Shown: positions 23,786 to 37,231, numbered from the stretch's first letter. The stretch is DNA of 64,000 nucleotides from Trichoplusia ni (GCF_003590095.1 NC_039480.1:1589328-1653327), one strand, 5' to 3'. Translations and numbers: made by a program. Notes: generated from the sequence alone by a model not told the origin.

Positions 23786-26574
23786 TGACGCGAACGTATA
23801 ATTTTTGCTCATATTTTCTTTAATATAATTGTAATAGTGTTTCCACCTAGTCAGTATTATCGAGATGGAGTTTTTATTCTTTGGCCATTTATTTTTAAAC
23901 AGTAGTGCTTTCGTTTTTTATTTGGTTTTTATGATGATTAGTGTGTTGTTATTATATTGCATTACGGCTTTTATCAGTTATGACTGTGTGAAAAGTTGTT
24001 TCTTATGGAGTAAAAGTCTTGTAGAGTTAAACTAAACGAACAGTTAAACTTTGTGTGCGCTCATGCGTTGTTAATTATAAACGAATATTGCTAATAAATT
24101 TTGAAGATTACCTGAACGTGATTGACTTTGCAAAATGTATAAAATTTTATATAGCTAGAGCGAAATGTTAGTAGTTTAAGTTAGAGTTCAGGTGACATGA
24201 AAGTAATCGCCCGTCTATATAATTTCATCTCATCAATATTGTACAATTGTAATGGATATGTGGACAATAAAACAAACCACATGTAAAATATATATTATCA
24301 AAATTTACATCACGAGTTCGACATCGAAGTACTAGGAACACATAAGGCACTAAAAGGACGCAAATTACTCACGCATTTACCAAAATATATTTGCGTCTAA
24401 TCTAAATCTTAATCTCTAGCCAATAGAGTTGGTTTTACAAAACAATATGTGGTTTTAAGTTTGTAAGCGTAGGAGTCAGACACGATGATCGGTCGACAAT
24501 TTGATTCGGAATATATCGCCACGGTCAAGTTGTAAACAAGCAGTTGTAGGTGGGTACGGGTTCGGTTCTCGGCCGCAAAGTTCTGTTTGCTGTGTGGCTG
24601 TAATAAAATGTGTGGTGTGTTCAATAATTTTGAGAATTAAAGAAGGGTTGTAGAAGACATGTTGTCGTTCATTTTCTATTTAAGATACTCGTGTGTATTA
24701 TTTGTAGGTAAAAAGTAAAATATTGAAAGGTTGTAATTTTTACCGGTTTACCTTATGTAATCTAAATAAATATCTCACTGAATTGCTTACAATGTTTGTA
24801 CTTGTAAGCGCCGAAAATTGTGGTTATCATCATTTCAAAACAATCAATAATTTTAATCAAACGAATTTAAAGCACTCTCATTTCATACATTTCAATAAAT
24901 AAAGTTCAAAGTCCTTTCATTGAAAAATGCATTCATGAATAACCAATCAATTGATTCAACATCCATCAAAATTTACTTTGACAATAACTAAACTTATGTT
25001 TTAATGAAACGGCAACGACCTGCCGAGTGATTGATTCAATCAATTTGATTGACGGCTGACGTGACGTATGACAATAGTATTGATCAATCAAACGCTGCCG
25101 GCGGTAGCAGGGGAGGGTTAATTTGATGTGTTGAATGTAGCTATTGTGGGAGCGATGAGTGTTTCTTTGTTTTTAAATTACGATATTCTTTTTGTTAGAA
25201 ATATTTACCATAGCAAAGAACGATCACCAATCTTTTTTAATTGTTAAGGCTTATTCAATGTTTAATAAAATCTTTAATAACCTTATTTGTGTTGCAATCC
25301 AAAGGAAATAACTTTGTCTTCTCATTCATATTCCACTTCAGCATTTTACACTCTCCTTACCTCTAATACAAATCTGAAAGTTTATTGCAGAAATATTCAA
25401 CTTTCAGGCTGAATATTTTTAGTACGTACATTGAAAATACTAAACAAAATTCCCGAGTTCGGAAACAAAGCGAATTTCCATCACATCAGATGTCAGTTCC
25501 CATTGACATGACAACCGATAGAGCGGCACTGACACGCTCTGATGGATACCATTTTAAATATTCCACTGATTTTGGCAGTTACGTTTGAATTATAATTGAT
25601 ATGTCGAACACTATTTACATTGAATGAATTGAGATGATGAACCCCACGCTACTTTGAAAAAACTTAATCGTCTTATTGCAGCTGAACAGTCTTGCTGACT
25701 TAACGGCAACTGTTTTCATTTAAGAGGCCAGACCTTAGTTTTCACCTTTTTGCTTTTAATGCGTATGTTACCCGACAAGAAAGAAAGAAGAAGTCGAAAT
25801 TACGTCCAGCTTAACCCTTTGACCTGGTCAGGGTGGAAGTTGCCTAAGAGATTTTTTTCAAGGTTTCATAAAATACTGCTGTAAAATTACTCGTAGTCCT
25901 GAAAAAAGTCATGCTTTTACTAAAAGCTTTATTCAATCAGATTGACACATAGAAAGTCTTCTTGCATCCAAACTGACCTCCTTCTTAGCATATCATCTCA
26001 GAGTTGAATTTTCTCATGACACGACTCAGAAATATACATGGTGCATTCAGATACATCACACGATCGTACCTGACTGCTACAATTTGTGTAGATCCTGTAC
26101 ATCCAGGGTTTGTTACCCTGGTATCTGAGCGTTACTTATATAAAGTGATGGCGCGCTGTCCGTAACTGTTGTGACAGGGGAACACTTCCTGATTTGTTGC
26201 GCAGGTGGGGCGTTGCACCTAGATCAGGTGCGGTTATGGTAATAAGCGGAGCGATTAGCGGAGTAACTGTATTTAGAGATAGGTCTCAATTTGTGTGTGT
26301 CGACTTTGTCATGAAATTAAATACACAGACATTCATACTCTTTACACAGAAAAAATTATTATAGAACATAATGGTCTTTGCGATAACGGCTTATAGTTGT
26401 AATACTATCTTTGACGTAATAAAAGAATCACATTTCAACTAAAAAAGGGCTCTACAGAATCTAATATCGTGTTGATCGAAAAGCTATCTGTATTCTGAAT
26501 GCTCTACAATTTTGCATGATACACGATAAATTACGAGAGATCCACAAACCGCTTATCATTAGCATAGTGCCCTC

Positions 26575-26690
26575 ATCCCCGGACGTCATGGATCCGCGGC
26601 GTAATCTGACGCGATGTGCGCGCGCGCGGGATTCTGATTAAGGGCGTCGACGCATGCGCCGTGCGAGCGCTATTGCAATTATTATTGCAG
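26575..26690. promoter_or_regulatory. CpG-rich patch with alternating GC and NRF1-like site
   Basis: The patch contains an alternating purine-pyrimidine run (TGCGCGCGCGCG at about 26616-26627, Z-DNA prone) and CGCATGCGCC (26651-26660), nine of ten with the NRF1 core, flanked by AT-rich DNA. It resembles a compact conserved element or a weak CpG promoter. No transcript start can be placed. Confidence 0.3.
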
Positions 26691-26807
26691 TTTTGTTTAT
26701 GTTATATTTGTATCAAATGTTTTATTAAGTTCTCGGATTAGAAATTCTTCTGTTTGGATTCCATTTCTTTAGAAATAGATTTGATATGTTACAATGTGTA
26801 TTAATTA

Positions 26808-26918
26808 TGCAATTTCTTTTGTTACAGGTAAGAATTATAAAAGGAGGTTCTACTGGCCCTATAAAAATCTAAACAAACCTTTCACCTCACTTCAATGCGT
26901 AATATACATCATCTAAAC
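26808..26918 (+). promoter_or_regulatory. Candidate recursive splice site with possible 91-nt exon
   Basis: A pyrimidine tract (26813-26823, interrupted by one G) ends in ACAG at 26824-26827 and is joined directly to GTAAGA (26828-26833). A consensus donor GTAAGT lies after 26918, which would define a 91-nt recursive exon. Both halves are strong by insect consensus. Same strand as the other candidates. Unproven. Confidence 0.4.
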
Positions 26919-29900
26919 GTAAGTTTCCTAATATATTTTTTTCTCTAAATCACCAAATGTAGAGTTTTTTCTGTACATCGTTTCCAAAAAATAATCTCAC
27001 TATTAACTACAAACTCTACTTCAAATACAACTGCTACCCATTTAAGAATAATTTACTCCTCAGTCGAAAATCCCTAAATCCCATTTACGAGCTAGACCGA
27101 AGTACTAACAGTATGTTACCATCCACATATGCTACAGGATCCTACAGTCGATTTGATAAGACAGGCTTCGCAGGACGCGTTATCGAGTGAGACGCTCAAT
27201 CCCGTCACTCTGCAGAGATAAACGTCAGTGCACCTCGATGTAACCTGCGAGAGCTTCGGATATCACACCTGCCGGGCGGGTAGGGATGCTGTTACACTAC
27301 GTACTAAGGGCTCATGTTAAGTTTTAGTATGAATTGCTGTATCTTTTTCGAAAAGGGTGACTTGGTCTGTGCATAAAATTAATTAAATGCGAACTTAAAA
27401 GATGAAACAGATAGTTATTTTGAATTTTAAAAGATATAAACGATGTCCAGTTTCCCTTTGAATTTGAATTTAGAACGATGTGATTGGTTGTTCTACTTTA
27501 TTTGTTACTTATGTATTATAGACAGCCTTTTGTAAAATTTTGGCCAATATTGTCTTTACTTAGGTAATACTTGGCAGAGCTCTTCTCATTTTCCTCTCTT
27601 GGAATTCATTTCTATTTTTTGTGATGTTGATTTTAAGAATTTTCTCGATCAATCGAAAGAAGTAATTTTAAATTATTAAATAACATAATTACCTTTAAAA
27701 ATGAATACCAATTCTCACCAGCGTCGGTATCTATCGTCACTTGACCCGCTCGCACCGTATAATCGCATCTCGGTTTAAATCGCATCATACACGGTGTTAT
27801 CGCAGATCTGCACTGGCCGGCCTCGAATCCTGCCCCGAGCAGTCGTCTGATTGATGGCCGCTCCACTGGGTAGGGTATGCTGTAGAGTAAGAACACTCTG
27901 AGGTGTAATATAGAGTTATATAAGGCATTTTTAATAACATATTTAATTGAACTGAAAATTCAGAACTTACTCAAATAAACCCTTAACCTTACTTTTCTAA
28001 AGCTAATATACCTACCTATACAGTAAGACAGTTGATGGAATAGTAATAAAGTTGTGTTAATTTTAGTTCATTGTATATTGCCTGCAAACGCACCTAAGCT
28101 TAGATCACAAAGCTTGATAACTACGTGTCAGCAATTTTAGATCTAGTCGTACATGCTTTTAGTACATTTTCCTTTATCGTAAGTAGTGCAACAGAACAGA
28201 AGAACGCATAAGAAATATTGCAGAATATCTATGTTTTTAAAATCATTTTTTATGTGGGAAGTTAAACAATTGTTTAATTGAGTTTTATTACAAGTAGATG
28301 ACGCCTTCATATTTTATAATTTGTAAATTTTAAATAAAACAATAATAATTAAAAAGGAAAAGTGTAAAGTAATTTTAAGTAAGCCGGCAACCCTAAGGTA
28401 TCTGCGCACACGCTTCAGTGCAAATTATAAAATGCTCGATACGAACAAAGCCGATCTTTATCGAAGCAAATGATAGAGTGTTCTGTTTGGCGGCGACTAT
28501 GTAGCCAGCGTTTTTCAACTACTTTCACGCTTCTTATACGTGAGACAAAGTATTTTTGTGAAATAGTAAATTAATTAGACAAATAAAAAATATTTTTATT
28601 TTATTGTTAGTAAAACTGGAAAAACCGAATCAGCTTCGTTGTCGTCATATTTTTTTTATGAATTTTTCCTCATATCATGCCATGTAGATTATGTCAATGT
28701 TAAAAATCAGTCAGCGACCAACCTCAACCCGTCGCCTGCGCATCAATCAAGCGATAAACCAATTTAATTGATTACGTCACTCAATCAATTAATGTCGTTC
28801 CAAATATGAAACAGGAAGTTGGTCATTTTTTGAAATGCCAACTGAATCGATTCATAGTTCATTATTTTAATAGCAGTGTTTTAATAGACCTACTTAAGCT
28901 AATACGCCCTTTGTCACGACAGCAAAACAAACAAGGAACATTAGCTCTTGATTTTCTATCGCTTGAAAAACATACACGATAATACAATAAAAGAGAAATC
29001 AAAGCTAATGTTTATTCATATAAGACAGGAACCAGACATGAAATAAAAGTTCTTAACAAACAATTGACTGCACGATCTCCAACAAAACATCACAATACAA
29101 GCATTAAACACATGCAGATGCGACATATTTTCATTAAAAACCGCAACAAAGCCATCCATTGCGTCTTACAGTAACAACGACAAAAAGATGTTCAGTAAAA
29201 AGCGTGCAGTGTACATCAAATCGTGTTCCACCCTCGCCAATCAGTACCACGTTGTCTTGAAGTTCCGTTTTTCTCGTCAGACGTCGTTTTGCCGTCAGCG
29301 AGTTCTTTTTGCGTCGCGTCGACCGGTCGATAAGCACGTCAAACGTACAAAGGACAAGTCTACTTGAAAGGTATTTCGAAATTGTTTGTTTAAATGTTAT
29401 TTTTAGTATGATTGATGTCAGGTAGGGGTTTGGTCTTTAGGTACACGTTTATATTGACAGGCTGAGTACGTTATTATTAAACAAGTCATGCCAAAATGAT
29501 AAAATTGTAAGACCAGTTAGCTTCACAATTATTTTTAATAAAGTCACAATTTATATAGTGCAGTTATAATAATCGTTGATCGACACACCTAGTTAAATTG
29601 AACTTGTTTATAAATCATCAAAGTGGTAATTATAGGAGTCAATTAAAAATATGAGACTGAGCGATTGCTATAAACATACGATCATAAACATTTCAAAAAT
29701 GTTAGATGTCGATCAATCAATTTTAAGTGCAATAAATACGGAGTAGACGAAACAACTAAAGAAGTTTGCGTAAACATCAGACGTGATTTGACATTCAAAA
29801 TTCAGCACGTAAAAACTAAATGTCTCGAAGGAGCAAAGTTTTAGCAAGTTGCATTTATTCTGGGAAGTGGGAACGATATGCAAATGAGTGCAGTTCTTTA

Positions 29901-32500
29901 GAGTGGGTTCATCGTTATTGCTCCCGAGGCACCTTGGGCTGGCTCACCTATGTCTGCCGTGTGTCTTGCCTTATCTCGGCTTAGCCGTTAAGGCCAGTTT
30001 CGGTATTCAGGCTTCAGCCAGAATTATTGGACTCCCTTGATTGAGAGATCGTTTGAATGGATTGGTTTCGAAGACGGGCTCGGGTTTAGGACGTGTTATA
30101 TTTAAATACTGGTTACTGACGCTCCCTTTTGTAGGTTCACAATCGATTAATTTTATCGTTCGGAGGATGCCTTTGGGACGTTGTTAGTATGTGTATGAAT
30201 TAAGATAGTACCAAGTCAATTACACAAATCGTATCTCACTATCTATAATTTCTCAACATACTTATCTACATAATAATAACCATTCCCTGTATCCATATCC
30301 ACTAAACAATACACACAAACACAACAATTAACCCAAGCCCATCCATAACCCTAAAACGCTGCCATCAATCGAAATTAATTACGAAAAAATTCCTAAAGTA
30401 ACCACAACGATCATGAATGTGGGATGATTGACTGAGTGCACAGGTGTTATAGTGATGAATAATATTATAATTGCGACGGAACGTCTTAATATCAATAAAG
30501 CAGGTACGGCAACTACCCTTGAATAAACATCAATCAATCAATAATGTTGATGTGGATGGAGAAAAAATGAGGAGAGGACTAGTGTGGATCCGGGGTGGGC
30601 TGTTTAGATTTTTGTAAAAAAAATTATTTAAAAATTCATGGTGATGAGTATGGGACAATGTCATGCAATTTGTGTTTCTTTATTGAGTAAAAGACACATA
30701 AAGTACGATGTTACACGAGGCATTTTCAGGAGTTACAGAAGAGTGGAGAAAAGTGTTCCACTTTTCGGTTTCTGAATCTTCACATTTGTGACCTGGACAC
30801 CTATCTCCAATACATTAAGAATTTAAGTAGATCAATGGCATATCCACATTACTCTTTCAACTATAGGAGAGCAAAAAACCAGTGTTTGCTCGACAATGAG
30901 CCGTTGAAACGTAAGGCTGCGCGCGCACGACCACTGTGTGTGTCCGTCTGTTTGACTGTTTGTTTTGTTGCTTGTCTGTTTGCTTTCTAGAGAAATGCCC
31001 GTCAGGTGCGTGTTGAGATTTAAGTTTTAAGAAACGTGAGCCCTGAGATTATGATTTGTTTAAAGTTTATTTTGGATCAGGTATTTAGTGTAAGTTACGA
31101 ATGTTTAATTTGTGGTCCTTCGGTACATGTAAGACATAGTGGTCCGACTATCGATTCCAAAAAATATATTTACATTTTGATTGATTAAGTCTTGTAAGTT
31201 CAAATATATTTTGTATGCATATAACACTCAAAAAATGTTTCTAACGTGGACATTATTTTTTCTCCGACTACACCAAAACTAAATATTTTATATTAAGCTA
31301 CCGACTTAAAAGATCCACGTAAAACAAATCACAAACAAAGATTTCATTAGCACTTCGCCGTTATACTAGCAGACAAGACGGATCCTTTGAACTATTTGGA
31401 TTGACATTTTCATAATTGCTTTTACATTATTTAAGATTCATATTGTCTGGTGTTATTTCTTTAATTAGAGGGATTACGAGTTTTGCATACGTAGTCGTTT
31501 TAAATGTAAGCTTCGGCAAGCATCGATGGATTCCAAGAGTCACTTCTTTGATTGATAAAACTTCATGTAATTATTAGACATTTACTGAATTGTCTTGGAA
31601 GGGATCAGAGCTCTGACCTCAGACCTCTGTACATTTAGGGTACCAAGCAGCTTAGCCTTACGTCAGTCTTACCTATCTAGCTACCTACCCCGTCTTGATC
31701 GGATTGCATCAAATTGTAAAGGCACATCTGTAGGTAACTGTAGTGGATCGATGTCGACTGCCATCCTATTATGACGGACGTGTGCGAGGACTTGATCTGT
31801 ACTATTCTATAAGTCGTTTAGGTAAAGAGTATTTCCATCGAATTCGGTTTAACAACAACTAATAGATCGTCAATATTCCTTTTCCTGGTATCTGAAAAAG
31901 ATAAATAAAGTTTGTTATTTTGTTTGCGAAACATTATTCCAGGTAAAACATAATGCTCTTAATAAAAAATAATTATAAACAAATATATTTTTACAAACAC
32001 AGAAACATGACAAGCAATGCTTTTATCTTTTGTTCCTGTAAAAAAACTATAGAAATTGCACTTAAACAAACACACTTAGTCCATATATGTTTTAAACCAT
32101 GAAATCGTCGTAAAAAATCAATCAATTAAAAAATAACAGACGTTGTCTACTTAAAAGCAAAACGAGCTACTAATGAACACTGTTCGAAAAATATTTACAA
32201 GTTTATCAGCTGCACTTCTATTGGACTTTATAGTCTAGACTTAAAGTTCTTTTTGGCGTAGATGTCGGTAAAAATGGGCGATGTAACGTCAATAAAGATT
32301 AAGCGGATTCCCAGAGTCGTGTTACGCGTTTCAACGGACGGACGGACTGATGGACGTACAGACAAAAATCCGTCTGCTGACGTGTGATTGACAGTGAGAC
32401 GGTGGCTCCATCTGTCGCCTTCTGAAAGACATTTGACGTTGAAGGGTTAATCTTTGTCCCGGCTCTTAGCTTGTGCTTTTATTTTTTGCGATATTTTCTG
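26919..32500. other. Non-coding stretch rich in TGATTGAT sites
   Basis: No gene is supported. Copies of TGATTGAT/ATCAATCA lie at 27848, 28742, 29712, 30529, 30533, 31178, 31549 and 32117, with further partial copies near 28780. An exact TGATTGACAG follows at 32385-32394, beside a GACGGAC cluster near 32335. Open frames are short and featureless. This is the densest motif stretch of the window and a candidate cluster of enhancers. Confidence 0.55.
32385..32394 (+). promoter_or_regulatory. PBX-MEIS type composite TGATTGACAG
   Basis: Second exact copy of the TALE homeoprotein composite site also found at 16628. It lies about 45 bp downstream of a GACGGAC repeat and at the edge of the TGATTGAT-rich interval. 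Confidence 0.35.
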
Positions 32501-32517
32501 AGTTATGTTGCCTCAAG

Positions 32518-32610
32518 TATATAAAATTAATAGGCATTTGGATGTTAGTACCAGAAGTGCAGTGACTTTGAGTTTTTCGAATATTTGTGTTTTTGAAAAT
32601 ACTGGCTAGG
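32518..32610 (+). promoter_or_regulatory. Possible TATA promoter with short first exon
   Basis: TATATAAAA (32518-32526) lies 29 bases before the A of TTAGTA (32545-32550), an acceptable insect initiator. A consensus donor GTGAGT begins at 32611, so a 64-nt non-coding first exon (32547-32610) would result. TATA-like strings and donors are common by chance in AT-rich DNA, and only their spacing argues for function. Confidence 0.2.
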
Positions 32611-34116
32611 GTGAGTACTTGTTGTATTTTGTGAAATGTGTTACCTTAGTCTAATAAGTAAGATGTTCAATAAATAGGTAAATTTTCTAACCATGACATT
32701 GGTCTCAAATCCAAAAAAGTTCTCATCCAATACACACAATTATTTTGCCAACGTACATTGCACTGCAGAATCTCAACTTTTAAAACGTTTTATGCAGGTA
32801 GCCTAATATCTGTAATAATATACAGTAATATCTTCAGGACTTGTTGAGACGAAAATTTATCTAAAATGACAAGTCAATGATTGATTAGACGACAGACTAA
32901 ATATATTTTCTTTGGCATCAAATGTTATAATTAAATCTGTCCGTCTGTCAGTCATTGCCCAGTATTCTGAGAATTTCTTTTGGCAATGTTTGGAGAAATT
33001 TGTAATTTTGCTAATACTAGTCTTGTTACACGTTGACCTAACTCTTGTTGATCAATGTTTTAAATGGCGTGACATTTAATGGGAATGTTTAACTTGATAG
33101 GCAATTGAATGGAGCATTCAAAGATTCATTAGTTACATGAATCACTTCTGTTTTGGCAAACTGTCACCAATTACGAGCTATGTTTAGTTTCTTAGTATCT
33201 TGGAACGAATTAATTAAAATGAATCATGCGACTGAACATTACAACATACTTTTTTATGCAGGTCACCCGACATGAAGGCGTCAATCATTCTCAATGACAG
33301 TTACCTTTCTTACCACACATTTTTAAAATATGCGTAATTATACTAAAACTCACCTCGTCACTCTTCGCGTAGAACGAAACGCAACTTGGCAATTATATCG
33401 TTCGTACGTCAACAAGCCGCGCGCGTGTGGTCTTCTGAGAAACGGAACGTGTCCGGATGATGCGCCTGAGTGCAGTTTTCCACAGACTTTTAATGGATTT
33501 GTTAAAGTTGGCACTGCGAGTCATTGGACAGTAACAGGGTGTAAACGAATTGCATTGATAAACTGCGAACAAGTTTTATGAGAATTATCACCTGTCTTGA
33601 AAATAAATATCTTTTAGTTGGTAAAGCTTGTGAGAAGTTACAGTATCAAATATTGATCTTATCGAAAGCAAAATTTGATTGACGAATTCGAATTCGTAAT
33701 CAATTACAATCCTTTTTGATTCACAGACACATAAAGTCTGATAAAATGAATTCCGTGTATTGCACCAAAATTAATGTCATCAATGATAATTAGGTATGTG
33801 ATTAGAATTAAATATGTCTGATCCGATACTTTATTAGATGGTATTCCGATACCAGTATGTTATTGCCTATAATGGCGCGACAATAATTTGGCCGAAAATA
33901 AGTGAGCGGACGCGACGTATCGGCATCCCATCAAAACGAATCGATCGCATCAATAATAATCCCAAGAAAAAAATGAGTGGGCGCCCCTCAGATACAGATC
34001 AAATTAACGGTCAACCGAACACAAAGCCGAGCCAATCAGCGGCCGATTCTTTCACAAACGCTTCACGTATTTACGTCACATTTCTTCGATTCTGCGGCAC
34101 GTTCGCGACGTAATAA

Positions 34117-34211
34117 GCGGACGGGGGAGTCCGCTCGTCGCGTCCGTCACCGTGGGGGGCTAGCCTCGAGAAGGAGGAGGGGGGGGGGGTGCGAGGCAGG
34201 GCTAGGGGGGC
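34117..34211 (+). other. GC hairpin and G-rich tract
   Basis: GCGGAC (34117-34122) and GTCCGC (34129-34134) form a 6-bp stem around GGGGGA. Downstream lie G-runs of 6 (34154-34159), 11 (34179-34189) and 6 (34205-34210), so a + strand quadruplex is possible. Confidence 0.5.
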
Positions 34212-35772
34212 GTCCGGCGGAGTTAATGAAGTTTTCTCAGCGATTCCCACAGGTCGTCACATGCGGGCAGAGTTTGCTCGGCACATATTGTACACGTCTC
34301 GCTATCGTCAGATATTGCCCGGGTGAAAATGTTTTAATAAGCGCATCCCAGGACGCGGCCGGCCGTTATGCCCGTACCCGTTTGCCCGGGCCGTCTTATT
34401 AATGTCTATTGTTTGCGAGTTTCGCGTTATTGCGTGTGTATTGATGGTACAGCCTTGGAGTTTTTATGTTCTTAGTTATATATTATGTTGCCGGTTTAAT
34501 CCGAGTTGGGGTAACAGTATTGTAAAGATAATTTCAGCAACAACTGCACAACATACGTTATTTGTATTTTTTTACACGTTTCAAGTAGCAATATTCTTGA
34601 GTGATATTGGACACTGGGAATCCAACAATTCGCCATAAAGACGTATAATTTTATTTAATTCACGTCAGAACACACATACTTTCAACTATCACCTAATCTG
34701 TCAAACTTAATAAACTAAACCCAAAAGACCTCACTATTAAAATTCTATTATCGTAAAACAACCCAAGAAAGCAAAATCGACCTCAAAGCCCAACCTGAAA
34801 TTACGGGTACTTTTCAATGCCAATCAATTTAACCCTTACTTAGTCCATCAGAGTGCTGACACAAAATGCCCAAGGTCAGCGGATTGCCCTTCTGACCTTG
34901 ACCTGAGTAATCGCGGCACATAAATCTCAATACCACATGATATGCGATGCTCCGGATTGTTTTGGCTACTGCTATATGAGTCCACTAGGTATGTATGTTT
35001 GTTTGTTTACACGGTTGTGTTCAATCACAGAAGTGTTGGCAGTTTTTCGTTCTGATGACGACTGGCAGGTTAGGAATCAAGTTTGAAGATATAAAGGGCA
35101 TATTATGTTTCACATTTGTATGTATTTGAAGAAGCATATTTTCTCGAAATAACAATTAATTTAAAATAGTTACTGTTAACAGGAATGAAAAAATTACAGC
35201 GTCTAACGTCATGTTATTATTGAGTCAACAACGGAAGTCCTAGTTAAATGTAAGGGCAATCGTTCAAACGTCATTGTTTGTCAAAAAACCAATGTCAGAT
35301 TTTAGCCATCAGATTTTGGACTTTGCATAAGATGTCTATTACAAAAATGTAACAAGCCTCCTTATGCTCTCCCGAAATAAAAAAAAACTTTTACTTCATA
35401 GTTTATCAATATCTACGAAAAAATGATAAAATGAAATGACTATTTATATAAATTACAACGGTCAACGCTTCTAATGAAAATATAAAAATTCAGAACTTGA
35501 CAAAAAATCCAGTAAAACAAATTACAAAATTATTTTCTGTTCACTTACGTAACGTAACCTTTCAATACACTATTTTCCAAGTACTTGCGCTCAGAAAACT
35601 GTAATACCTATACTACATAAAATAAAACTGCAATTACTGTGCTAAGCCCACGCACTATACAACCCGACTCCATAAGGCACTCAATAAGCCACCACGGGAG
35701 TGCATTAATGACATTTTTCACATGTTTCTTGCTCCGATCACAGGTCAAGTTGGGGGTGACCCTCCCTTCAGA

Positions 35773-35791
35773 GGGGTTGGGTGGGGGTGGG
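35773..35791 (+). other. Short-loop G-quadruplex motif
   Basis: Guanine runs of 4, 3, 5 and 3 are separated by loops of 2, 1 and 1 thymines. Loops this short favour a very stable parallel quadruplex. It stands alone in an AT-rich area, next to a G-rich lead-in at 35752-35756. Confidence 0.65.
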
Positions 35792-36790
35792 TTTTCTAGA
35801 AGGCGCAGACGTCTCCCGTCAATCAGTTCGGCTCGACGTGACTGGAATGCTATGGGAAAGTTCGCAGACCGTTAAGGCGGTTTTTTATGATCGCCGATTA
35901 TTCGCCGCGGTTTGCTGATGTGTTTTAGTTTATGTCGTGGTTGTGATAGTCATTTATTACGTAGATTTTTTCGAGAAATATCATCAGCTCAAAATAGTCT
36001 TGAAAAGCGATTGATTTCATACATCAAGAGGTGCAACTAGTTTTAATTGTGATAGTTAGGTGGTAAATACCACGCATCAAAATCCAAACCTCAATAAACA
36101 AAACTTAACTTTGAAGACTTAAAAATAACAACTATTTAAAATCTTCTTTATTCATAATATTCATAAACCAATGATAAATAAAGCTGGAATACACAAACAG
36201 TTCCGCTTTATTCGAGATCTAGTTGCGAAGTTATTATGCCATCGTGGGTATCGCGCCTTACTTTAACAATAAACACAGTTTAGGCTTTAAACTCCCGACT
36301 TGGAGTTGAAGTTGGTGGAAAAATTCTTACCGACTTTGTATTAAGTAAGCTTCCGACTAAATATTAGATTTACGCTGCGGATTGTGCTTCTTATTTCTAG
36401 ATTCTTGAAACGGAAACATTTTTTTGCGTTACAGCGTTTTGTAATGCGATTTCTGTTTATTGGTTCTCGGTAACTTAATAAACATCTATTTTGTTGTTTT
36501 TCAGAAAATTATTTTTGTTAAACTACTTTAGTTTAGCACTGTTTATTTGAAAGATTTATAGTTACTACAAGTTGAGTTTGATTTTAGTTGCAAAGCATCA
36601 ATAGATTGGTCAACTACAGATTTTTACTATTTTTTCTGCGTTTGTGTCTATGTCCACAGCGTATTTGAATAAAACATTTTTGTTGGAGACTACTAAACTA
36701 TTTTCTATTCAACTACATAACAAAGTCCCAGACAGAGCTACACTCGCGGACAGATCAGCGGCAGCTTGTCACGTGTCAGTGACGTCGCGG

Positions 36791-36835
36791 CGACAAACGC
36801 GACGCACACGACAAACGCGACAAACGCGACAGATG
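36791..36835. repeat. 9-bp tandem repeat, about five copies
   Basis: The unit CGACAAACG repeats five times with changes (second copy CGACGCACA, fifth CGACAGATG). It reads as three-residue repeats in the open frame across it, but that frame has no other support. Confidence 0.65.
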
Positions 36836-37231
36836 CGACCACTTGCCGACAGTATCTGTATTGTAGCTAATGTGAAGCTCTTGATAAAAATACATTATTT
36901 CTGATGCTTTCAATGAAGGCTTATTTAAAGCACTGCGATTCTGGCTGTGTCAAGCACAAAACAAAAATTGAAAACCAAGGAATTTTATAATAATTAAACT
37001 CTACAGTAACCCACAATCCCTAAAATATTTAACTTTACCATGCATTTTGTGCAAAACCACACAATAGACAAAAGTAACGAAACATTTAACCTTAAAAACA
37101 CAACCTTGCAAACTAACTGCAACCAAAAATGCCGAAAACAAACTACCATTTTGTTGTTTCTTTTTTAAATTCCGCTTACGAACGAATAAAACCGCCGTAA
37201 GGTGATCGGTGATCACTCGAAACCGACGTCG

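Larger units (their letters stand above)
22281..26570. other. Non-coding stretch
   Basis: No gene is supported. It contains a C/G-rich hairpin (22951-22979), a CpG-rich patch near 23070-23200, a GACGGAC repeat cluster (about 23737-23780), and TGATTGAT sites at 25028 and 25083 beside TGATTGACGG at about 25043. Short frames show no recognisable domain. Confidence 0.65.

Noticed and set aside
26083..26125. GTAGATCCTGTA resembles part of the miR-10/miR-100 family, beside a CCAGGGT/ACCCTGG stem
   Set aside because: The order of the words does not match the mature miRNA and the stem is only 7 bp, so no precursor hairpin forms.
27820..27845. CCTCGAATCCTGCC looked like a tRNA T-loop
   Set aside because: No T-stem, no A box upstream at tRNA spacing and no cloverleaf.
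4183..29890. ATGCAAATGAGT shared by 4183 and 29879 (octamer motif)
   Set aside because: Octamer ATGCAAAT occurs about four times in the window, close to the chance expectation.
33682..33697. Perfect 16-bp palindrome ACGAATTCGAATTCGT
   Set aside because: A palindrome of this size is expected about once in 64 kb by chance, and the GAA/TTC spacing does not fit a heat-shock element.
33838..34402. Two overlapping + strand frames of 91 and 141 codons
   Set aside because: They lie in GC-rich DNA where stops are rare, in two frames at once, and include the poly-G tract read as a glycine/arginine run.
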